DNA of 12,819 nt. Source: an uncultured Collinsella sp. (GTDB lineage Bacteria; Actinomycetota; Coriobacteriia; Coriobacteriales; Coriobacteriaceae). The position numbers and the translations under genes were made by a program. Shown one piece after another: positions 7,790 to 12,819 of this stretch. A model generated the notes under the pieces. The model worked only from the letters and a program-made list of their open reading frames with translations, did no database searches and was not told where the DNA came from. Every line of letters begins with the position of its first letter. The first letter of the stretch is position 1. The stretch is taken from NCBI GenBank assembly GCA_902494135.1, contig CABUSE010000027.1, positions 1-12,819 of the forward strand, written 5' to 3'.

Positions 7790-8894
7790 AATGACCGTTG
7801 CTATTGCAGCCGGCGGCACGGCAGGGCACATCAACCCCGCGCTCGCCTTGGCCGAAGAGCTCCGTGACCGTGGCCACCACGTTGTGTTCGTGGGCCAGTC
7901 GCGCAAGCTCGAGGGTCGTCTGGTCCCCGAGGCTGGGTTTGATTTTGTGCCCATTACGGTCACGGGCTTCGACCGCTCCCGTCCTTGGACGGCGCTGACC
8001 TCGCTGTGGCGTGTCAACAAAGCCAAGCGTGCGCTCGCCAGTCATTTCTCAAAGGTCGGCAAGCCCGATGCCGCCATTGGTTTTGGTGCCTATGTCGAGG
8101 TTCCGCTGCTGGGGTGGTGCAAGGGCGCGGGCGTTCCGTATCTGCTGCATGAGCAGAACTCTGTTCCGGGCCTGGCCAACAAGATGATGAACTCCCACGC
8201 CGCCCGCGTGTGCATCTCGGTGCCGGCAGCGCGTTCGGTCTTTGAGCGCGAAGGTGACCCTGACCACGTGCTCATGACCGGCAACCCCGTACGTCGCTCG
8301 GTGATCGAGGGCGATCGCGCTCGCGGCCGCAAGGCACTTGGCGTTCCCGAGGACGCTACGCTGCTGCTCGTCTTTGGCGGTTCACTTGGCGCCCAACACC
8401 TCAACGAGCGCGTGGTTTCGCTCAAAAACGAGCTGCTTTCGCGCAAGAACCTCTATGTGTTGCATTCGACGGGTGCCGACGGCTTTGAGGAGACCGAGCG
8501 CGCTTTGGCGCTGACGCCCGAGGAGGCGAAGCGTTACCGCGTCCAGCCTTACATCGACAACATGGGCGATATGCTGGCTGCTGCCGATTTGGTGCTCTCG
8601 CGTTCGGGCGCATCGAGCGTGGCCGAGATCGCTGCGCTCGCCGTGCCCTCGGTGCTCGTGCCGTATCCGCATGCGACGGCCGACCACCAAACCACCAATG
8701 CTCGTTATCTGGTCGACGCCGGGGCCGGCGTGCTCTGCGCCGATGCCGATATCGACGGTTCTGCCTTTGCCGATGAGCTGCTGCACCTGGTCGATGACGC
8801 GGCGGCACGCGACGCCATGCGTCAGGCGGCGCGTGGTCTGGCTCAGGATAGGGCCGCCGCTCTTCTGGCGGATGCGGTAGAGGGTTTGCGTTAG
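7779..8894 (+). CDS. murG: Undecaprenyldiphospho-muramoylpentapeptide beta-N-acetylglucosaminyltransferase MurG
   Basis: MurG is the membrane-associated GT28 enzyme that adds GlcNAc from UDP-GlcNAc to lipid I, making lipid II, the substrate of FtsW. From the ATG at 7779 it has 371 residues. The N-terminal lobe has GGTAGH at 12-17 (the family glycine-rich loop), GFGAYVEVP at 101-109, HEQN at 124-127 and GNPVR at 168-172. The C-terminal lobe has GGSLGAQ at 200-206, SRSGASSVAE at 274-283 and DHQTTNA at 302-308, the donor-sugar site. The middle motif is usually GGY-x-S; here it is GAYVE, a modest change. The start overlaps the ftsW stop by 11 bases, indicating coupled translation. An in-frame GTG at 7761 would add six residues but lacks its own ribosome binding site. 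Confidence 0.95.
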   Translation: MTDKMTVAIAAGGTAGHINPALALAEELRDRGHHVVFVGQSRKLEGRLVPEAGFDFVPITVTGFDRSRPWTALTSLWRVNKAKRALASHFSKVGKPDAAIGFGAYVEVPLLGWCKGAGVPYLLHEQNSVPGLANKMMNSHAARVCISVPAARSVFEREGDPDHVLMTGNPVRRSVIEGDRARGRKALGVPEDATLLLVFGGSLGAQHLNERVVSLKNELLSRKNLYVLHSTGADGFEETERALALTPEEAKRYRVQPYIDNMGDMLAAADLVLSRSGASSVAEIAALAVPSVLVPYPHATADHQTTNARYLVDAGAGVLCADADIDGSAFADELLHLVDDAAARDAMRQAARGLAQDRAAALLADAVEGLR

Positions 8895-8991
8895 TTAGAC
8901 GGGATATCGTCGGTCGCCCTCGCGCTGATGCGGTAGGTGCGGTACAGTTAACGGGTTACAGGCAGTGTTTACGCAAGGAGTACACGAGCAC
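8895..8991 (+). promoter_or_regulatory. murG-murC intergenic region with possible weak promoter
   Basis: These 97 bases are the only sizeable break between murF and ftsQ. TACAGT at 8943-8948 resembles a -10 box, but no matching -35 is found 16-18 bases upstream. The murC ribosome binding site AAGGAG is at 8975-8980. GATGCGGTAG occurs at 8871-8880 (end of murG) and again at 8927-8936, a 10-bp direct repeat of unknown meaning. No terminator-like hairpin with a T run is visible, so readthrough from murG is probable. Confidence 0.25.
8975..8980 (+). promoter_or_regulatory. Ribosome binding site AAGGAG deciding the murC start
   Basis: AAGGAG lies 11 bases before the ATG at 8992. This is slightly long but is the only good match nearby. 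An in-frame GTG at 8965 would add nine residues ahead of MADSQ, but it has only a poor upstream match and would place AAGGAG inside the coding region. Confidence 0.6.
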
Positions 8992-10410
8992 ATGGCTGAT
9001 TCCCAGACTGCAACCTCCGCGCCCGAGTTTAAGAGCGCCCACTTTATCGGTATCGGCGGCGCCGGCATGAGCGGCATCGCCCTCGTTCTGCACGAGCGCG
9101 GTTATGCCGTTACCGGCTCCGACCTTAAGACGTCACGTTATATCCGCCAGCTTACCCGCGCTGGTGTGAAGGTGCATGTGGGCCATGAGGCCGCCACGAT
9201 CGACGAGGTCAAGCCCGACGTGGTTGTTGTCTCCACCGCTATTCCGGAGTCCAACCCTGAACTCGTGCGCGCTCGCGAGCTTGGTATTCCCGTGTGGCCC
9301 CGTGCCAAGATGCTCTCTGCTTTGGGCCACGGCTACACCACCGTCGCTGTTGCCGGCACGCATGGCAAGACCACCACGTCTTCGATGTGCGCCACCATGC
9401 TCGACCGCATGGGTCTGGATCCGAGCTTCCTGATCGGTGGCATCGTCGAGGGCTATGACACGAACGGCAAGAACGGCTCGGGCGACTACTTTGTCGCCGA
9501 GGCCGACGAGTCCGACAGTTCCTTCCTGTTCCTGAACCCCAACGTGGTCATTGTGACCAACGTCGAGGCCGACCACCTCGATCACTACTCGGGTATCGAG
9601 GAGATCGAGGCGACTTTCGCCAAATTCATGAGCCTGGTGGGCGAGGACGGCACCGTCATCGTCTGCGGTGAGGACCCGCATCTGGTCGAGCTCGCCAAGT
9701 CGACGGGCCGTCACGTGCTTTCCTACGGCTTTGCCGAGAGCAACGACATCGTCTGCATGCACCCGGATGTCAAGGGCATCCAGAGCGACTTTATCGTTCG
9801 CTTTGAGGACGGCACTGAGCACGCTGTGGAGATCAAGAGTAATCCCGGTCGCCACAACATGCTCAACGCCACGGCGGTGCTCACCGTCGCCCATGTCCTG
9901 GGCCTTGACATCGACGCCGCCGCCAAGGCGCTTTCGAGCTTTGAGGGCGTCCGTCGTCGCTTTACCCACGTGGGCGATATCGATGGCATCACCGTGGTCG
10001 ATGATTACGGCCATCACCCCACCGAGATCAAGGCGACGCTTGCTGCCGCTTCGTCGCTGGGCTACAAGCACGTCGACGTCGTGTTCCAGCCGCACCGCTA
10101 TTCGCGCCTGCAGGCCCTGTGCGACGACTTTGCCGATGCATTTGCCAATGCCGATAAACTGCTGCTGATTGATGTGTTCTCGGCTGGCGAGATGCCCATT
10201 CCGGGTGTTACCTCTAAGATGCTCGCCGATACCGTGCGCGCCAAGCATCCTGGCAAGGAGGTCGTGTACTGCTCCAGCCGTCTTGAGCTCAATCAGGAGC
10301 TCGAGCAGATGGTGGGCGAGGGCGACTTGCTGCTCACTATGGGTGCCGGTGACGTTACGACCGTCGGCCCCGAGTTTATCGAGTATTTGACTGCCAAGAA
10401 AGACGCTTAA
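8992..10410 (+). CDS. murC: UDP-N-acetylmuramate--L-alanine ligase MurC
   Basis: MurC is the cytoplasmic ligase that adds L-alanine to UDP-MurNAc, the first amino acid of the stem peptide. The 472 residues show GIGGAGMSG at 20-28 (UDP-MurNAc-binding loop), AGTHGKTTT at 121-129 (ATP loop), EADESD at 170-175, NVEADHLD at 190-197, GVRRRF at 319-324, DDYGHHPTEI at 337-346, FQPHRYSR at 365-372 and MGAGD at 450-454. GIGGAGMSG and DDYGHHP separate MurC from the other Mur ligases; HPTEI rather than an Mpl signature and the cluster position favour MurC over the recycling ligase Mpl. The start is set by AAGGAG at 8975-8980. The gene follows murG after 97 bases and precedes murB by five. Confidence 0.96.
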   Translation: MADSQTATSAPEFKSAHFIGIGGAGMSGIALVLHERGYAVTGSDLKTSRYIRQLTRAGVKVHVGHEAATIDEVKPDVVVVSTAIPESNPELVRARELGIPVWPRAKMLSALGHGYTTVAVAGTHGKTTTSSMCATMLDRMGLDPSFLIGGIVEGYDTNGKNGSGDYFVAEADESDSSFLFLNPNVVIVTNVEADHLDHYSGIEEIEATFAKFMSLVGEDGTVIVCGEDPHLVELAKSTGRHVLSYGFAESNDIVCMHPDVKGIQSDFIVRFEDGTEHAVEIKSNPGRHNMLNATAVLTVAHVLGLDIDAAAKALSSFEGVRRRFTHVGDIDGITVVDDYGHHPTEIKATLAAASSLGYKHVDVVFQPHRYSRLQALCDDFADAFANADKLLLIDVFSAGEMPIPGVTSKMLADTVRAKHPGKEVVYCSSRLELNQELEQMVGEGDLLLTMGAGDVTTVGPEFIEYLTAKKDA

Positions 10411-10415
10411 GTCTA

Positions 10416-11327
10416 ATGGGTCTGTTTAACGCCGTCATGGCGCTCTCGGGCATGATCGACACGGATGTGATCGAGGACGAGCGCCTTGCGCGTCATACGA
10501 GCTATCGTATCGGCGGCAAGGCCGACCTCTTTGTGACGTGCCATAGCTATCATGCCCTCCGCCGCGCCGTGGCGGTGCTCGATCGCGAGCAGGTGCCGTG
10601 GGTCATCATCGGCAAGGGCTCCAATCTGCTGGTTGCCGATGGCGGTTATCGCGGCGCCGTCATTTCGCTCGGACGTGAGTTTCAGCGCACAGTTGTTGCC
10701 GATGACGGTTGTACGCTGACGGTCGGTGCGGGCGTGATGTTTGCGCGCCTGGTCAACGATGCCCTGTCGCGTAGCCTCTCGGGCCTTGAGTTTGCCGTTG
10801 GCATCCCTGGCTCGGTTGGCGGTGCGATATCTATGAATGCCGGCACACGGACCGAGTGGATTGGCTCGCTGGTTGAGGATGTCGTAACGTTTGACCCGGC
10901 ATCCGGTATCAAGCATTATGCGGGGTCCGAGATCACTTGGGGCTACCGCGAATGTAGCCTTCCCCGCAATGAGATTATCCTCGAGTGCGTGCTCAAGCTT
11001 AAACCGGCGCCCAAGGCCGACATTCGCGAGCGCATGGAGCGGTACCTGACGAGGCGCAAGCGTACGCAGCCCATGGGTCGCGCATCCTGCGGGTCGGTCT
11101 TTCGCAACCCGCCCGATGCGAGTGTGGGCAAGCTTATCGAGGATTGTGGATTAAAGGGTTTTTCGATTGGCGGCGCGGAAGTTTCGCCCGTTCACGCTAA
11201 TTTTATCGTTAATAACGGAACTGCCTCGGCCGATGACGTTGCCGCGGTTATCAGACATGTGCACGGAAAGGTGAGGGAGGCGTATGGCATCGAGCTCAGA
11301 CCGGAAGTTAAATTCCTCGGCTTCTAG
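10416..11327 (+). CDS. murB: UDP-N-acetylenolpyruvoylglucosamine reductase MurB
   Basis: MurB is the FAD- and NADPH-dependent cytoplasmic reductase that turns UDP-GlcNAc-enolpyruvate into UDP-MurNAc, the substrate of MurC just upstream. The 303 residues carry YRIGG at 30-34, GKGSNLL at 67-73 and GIPGSVGGAI at 129-138 followed by NAG (FAD binding), and WGYREC near 175-180. CGSVFRNP at 225-232 contains the Ser227 proton donor, and LRPEV near the end holds the second conserved acid (Glu297). The length matches the shorter type II enzymes. The usual AGS-x-F-KNP motif reads CGSVFRNP. The ATG at 10416, five bases after the murC stop, has only a weak ribosome binding site (AAGAAAG near 10396), so reinitiation after murC is likely. 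Its 3' end overlaps ftsQ by 44 bases. Confidence 0.95.
   Translation: MGLFNAVMALSGMIDTDVIEDERLARHTSYRIGGKADLFVTCHSYHALRRAVAVLDREQVPWVIIGKGSNLLVADGGYRGAVISLGREFQRTVVADDGCTLTVGAGVMFARLVNDALSRSLSGLEFAVGIPGSVGGAISMNAGTRTEWIGSLVEDVVTFDPASGIKHYAGSEITWGYRECSLPRNEIILECVLKLKPAPKADIRERMERYLTRRKRTQPMGRASCGSVFRNPPDASVGKLIEDCGLKGFSIGGAEVSPVHANFIVNNGTASADDVAAVIRHVHGKVREAYGIELRPEVKFLGF
11273..11280 (+). promoter_or_regulatory. Ribosome binding site for ftsQ inside murB
   Basis: GAGGGAGG is a strong Shine-Dalgarno-like run ending three bases before the ATG at 11284; the inner GAGG at 11273-11276 is seven bases away. It supports starting ftsQ inside murB. The next in-frame ATG, near 11521, is far downstream. 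Confidence 0.65.
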
Positions 11328-12540
11328 AGCATCGAAACCCACCTTCCGCCGCGCCGGAGGGCGTTCCGGCGCGCCTGCCAAACCTCAACGCAATACCGTC
11401 GCGCACTCTAAGTCTGTCGGGCATGCTCGACAGACCAGTCGTCCGGTTGTCGGCTCGCAGCTCGGCAATCGTCCGGCCGCAAAAAAGTCCTCGCGTCCCT
11501 CGGTGACGTCAAAGCCTGTTATGGGCGCCAAACCTGCCCGTCCCATGGCAACTCCTAAGCCCTCGACGGGAACTAAAGCGCCGCGTCCGGGTCGCACGCT
11601 GGGCGCATCGAAACCGCGCTCGCTGACATCGGTGCCGGCTACCGCCAAGAAGCCTTCGGGTAAAAAAGGCGTCAACCCGTTGTCTTCACTTGGGGCGATG
11701 GCAAATAAAACGTCAGACGCCGCTTCTCTCGTTACAGGCAAAGGCAAAATCGTGGGCGGCGTTCTGGCCGTCTTGGCCGTGCTCGTCGTCGTTGCCGTCG
11801 TGGTGATCAACTCTGGATTGTTTACCGCCACTGATATTCAGATTCAAGGCAGCGAGCATGTGACGAAGCACGATGCTATCCAGCTGATCGATTTGCCCGA
11901 GGGAACGTCGCTTTTTAACGTCGATCCTGACCAGATTACCGAGGACCTCAAGCAGAACCCGTGGGTGTCGGGCGTGGATGTCCAGCGTCAGTTCCCGCAT
12001 ACGCTCATCATTACGCCGATGGAGCGCAAGGTCATCGCAATTGCCTATATCAGCTCCGATGACCTTGCCTGGGCCATCGGGGATGATGACACCTGGATCG
12101 CCCCGCTGTCGACGTCGGTCGAAGTGGATGACCAGGGCAACGTCATCACGACGGGGCAGGGCTCAAATACCCTGACCGGCATTGATGCCGCGCTGGCGCT
12201 CGCTAAGCACTATGGCGCGGTGTTGTTGACTGATGTCTCGGCGGATGTCGCTCCGGTTTCCGGCCAGGCGGTGAGCTCCAAGGCCGTTAAGGCTGGCTTG
12301 GATTATGTGCGTGGTTTTTCGAGCGAGTTCTTGGGACAAGTCAAGGATATTTCCACGCCTTCGGTCGAAGCCATCTCGGCAAACCTCAATAACGGCATTG
12401 AGGTGTCGCTGGGCGATTCGAACGATATCGTCAAGAAGGAGCGCGTAGTCACCAAGCTGCTTTCGCAGGTAGAGGGCGTAACGTATATCAATGTGCGTTC
12501 TCCGGGTAACTATACATTTAGGAACGCTCCGACCTCGTAG
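11284..12540 (+). CDS. ftsQ: Cell division protein FtsQ/DivIB with long basic N-terminal tail
   Basis: FtsQ (DivIB) is a bitopic division protein that, with FtsL and FtsB/DivIC, recruits and activates FtsW-FtsI. This 418-residue version begins with about 150 cytoplasmic residues rich in Ser, Arg, Lys, Pro and Ala, with repeated KP and RP units. One very hydrophobic membrane segment follows at about 156-177. The external part starts with a POTRA domain at about 181-250, with ITEDLKQNPWVSGVDVQRQFP at its core, followed by a beta domain to the C-terminus. It is longer than typical FtsQ proteins of under 300 residues, mainly because of the tail. The start at 11284 overlaps murB by 44 bases and has a strong ribosome binding site. 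The POTRA-like sequence, topology and position before ftsZ agree. Confidence 0.92.
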   Translation: MASSSDRKLNSSASRASKPTFRRAGGRSGAPAKPQRNTVAHSKSVGHARQTSRPVVGSQLGNRPAAKKSSRPSVTSKPVMGAKPARPMATPKPSTGTKAPRPGRTLGASKPRSLTSVPATAKKPSGKKGVNPLSSLGAMANKTSDAASLVTGKGKIVGGVLAVLAVLVVVAVVVINSGLFTATDIQIQGSEHVTKHDAIQLIDLPEGTSLFNVDPDQITEDLKQNPWVSGVDVQRQFPHTLIITPMERKVIAIAYISSDDLAWAIGDDDTWIAPLSTSVEVDDQGNVITTGQGSNTLTGIDAALALAKHYGAVLLTDVSADVAPVSGQAVSSKAVKAGLDYVRGFSSEFLGQVKDISTPSVEAISANLNNGIEVSLGDSNDIVKKERVVTKLLSQVEGVTYINVRSPGNYTFRNAPTS

Positions 12541-12604
12541 CGCTGGTTGATGCTTTGTTGAGGGGCCATACCACGCCGTTTATCTGGTTTGTTTGGTTTT
12601 CACG

Positions 12605-12618
12605 GTCAATTATTTGAC
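12605..12618. repeat. Inverted repeat GTCAA-N4-TTGAC in the ftsZ leader
   Basis: GTCAA at 12605-12609 and TTGAC at 12614-12618 are perfect 5-bp inverted arms around TTAT. The right arm is also the best -35-like hexamer (TTGACT). This may be an operator over a -35 box or chance in AT-rich DNA. Confidence 0.3.
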
Positions 12619-12671
12619 TGATACGTTCATAATGTGCAAACATAATACGGTTTACCTTTGCATTTACTTTC

Positions 12672-12683
12672 AACCTGAAGGTT
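12672..12683. repeat. Short palindrome AACCTGAAGGTT in the ftsZ leader
   Basis: AACCT and AGGTT flank a two-base centre. It is short, may be chance, and is listed because two other symmetric elements lie within 100 bases. Confidence 0.25.
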
Positions 12684-12690
12684 AATGTGC

Positions 12691-12708
12691 GCAGGGGTCG
12701 ACCCATGC
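12691..12708. promoter_or_regulatory. 18-bp near-perfect palindrome upstream of ftsZ
   Basis: GCAGGGGTCGACCCATGC is symmetric in 16 of 18 positions, with a perfect 10-bp core GGGTCGACCC at 12695-12704. It ends six bases before the -10-like TATAAC at 12715-12720, so it covers the -35 position of a promoter that would start transcription about a dozen bases before ftsZ. It is also the most GC-rich element of an otherwise AT-rich leader. I infer a binding site for a dimeric regulator; the regulator is unknown. Confidence 0.45.
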
Positions 12709-12739
12709 TATGGCTATAACCTTTGTTCGGAGGACCGAC

Positions 12740-12819
12740 ATGCACGAGACAGAGATCAACAACTACCTTGCCGTCATTAAGGTGGTCGGCGTCGGCGGCG
12801 GCGGTACCAACGCGGTCAA
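12740..12819 (+). CDS. ftsZ: Cell division GTPase FtsZ, N-terminal fragment
   Basis: Only the first 26 codons lie in the window. They read MHETEINNYLAVIKVVGVGG followed by GGTNAV. The stretch IKVVGVGGGGTNAV is the characteristic N-terminal nucleotide-binding start of FtsZ, the tubulin-like GTPase that forms the division ring. The ATG has GGAGGA five bases upstream. ftsZ following ftsQ without ftsA is usual in Actinobacteria, where other anchors such as SepF take FtsA's place. The rest of the gene, including the GTP signature loop and the C-terminal peptide, is outside the window. Confidence 0.95.
   Translation, partial: MHETEINNYLAVIKVVGVGGGGTNAV

Larger units (their letters stand above)
12541..12739 (+). 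promoter_or_regulatory. ftsZ upstream region with candidate promoters
   Basis: The 199 bases are visibly AT-richer than the flanking genes and hold no plausible gene. A 75-codon frame on the other strand (12518-12745) lacks recognisable features. Candidate promoter parts are a TTGACT at 12614-12619, two copies of CATAAT at 12628-12633 and 12641-12646 (neither well spaced from it), TTCACG at 12599-12604 with TGATACGTT 17 bases further, and TATAAC at 12715-12720 near the gene. GGAGGA at 12729-12734 is a strong ribosome binding site five bases before the ftsZ ATG. I see no clear terminator after ftsQ. ftsZ most likely has its own promoter or promoters here, besides readthrough. Confidence 0.5.

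Noticed and set aside
2273..8960. The shared octamer GGGTTACA after ftsI (2273-2280) and before murC (8953-8960) as a common regulatory box
   Set aside because: Eight bases shared by two gaps with no common flanks is within chance, and neither copy has a consistent position relative to a start codon or -10 box.
9133..10248. A 371-codon open frame on the - strand across murC
   Set aside because: It is a shadow of murC for the same reason: no motif, low-complexity His/Gly/Val composition and no ribosome binding site context.
12518..12745. A 75-codon frame on the - strand in the ftsZ leader
   Set aside because: It has no recognisable domain, lacks a clear ribosome binding site and runs through the promoter-like elements. 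It overlaps the ends of ftsQ and ftsZ.
1..12819. An undescribed defence, mobile or secondary system hidden in the window
   Set aside because: Nearly all the sequence is accounted for by eleven standard cell wall and division genes. The gaps are under 200 bases and contain no transposase, integrase, array or tRNA-like structure that I can see.

Overview
The window is a long stretch of a division and cell wall (dcw) cluster with every gene on the + strand: ftsL (3' part), ftsI, murF, mraY, murD, ftsW, murG, murC, murB, ftsQ and the first codons of ftsZ. High G+C with strong third-position G/C preference, ftsZ following ftsQ with no ftsA between, and long basic low-complexity cytoplasmic tails on the division proteins suggest an actinobacterium. 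A gut Coriobacteriia (Collinsella-like) is my best guess, from overall impression and not from a database match.

Layout. 1-2270: ftsL and ftsI, the septal transpeptidase with one of its bitopic partners. 2271-2396: a 126-base gap where many dcw clusters carry murE; here it holds only a 7-bp inverted repeat, a possible -10 box and the murF ribosome binding site. 2397-8894: murF, mraY, murD, ftsW and murG, packed with gaps of 3, 9 and 8 bases and then an 11-base overlap, almost certainly one transcript. 8895-8991: a 97-base gap. 8992-12540: murC, murB and ftsQ, with a 5-base gap and then a 44-base overlap. 12541-12739: a 199-base AT-richer leader with several small symmetric elements, among them an 18-bp near-perfect palindrome just before a -10-like box. 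12740 to the end: start of ftsZ.

The genes form one process. MurB and MurC make UDP-MurNAc-L-Ala, MurD adds D-Glu, MurE (not here) would add the third residue and MurF adds D-Ala-D-Ala. MraY and MurG then build lipid I and lipid II. FtsW polymerises lipid II and FtsI crosslinks it, with FtsQ and FtsL as part of the activating complex and FtsZ organising the site. All complete genes have intact reading frames and the main catalytic motifs.

I found no mobile element, CRISPR array, RNA gene or defence-like system, and no wholly new system. The points worth a second look are the missing murE, the symmetric elements upstream of murF and ftsZ, the basic disordered tails of FtsI, FtsW and FtsQ (including a [FY]xx[MLI]D motif seen three times in the FtsW tail), and the murB/ftsQ overlap.
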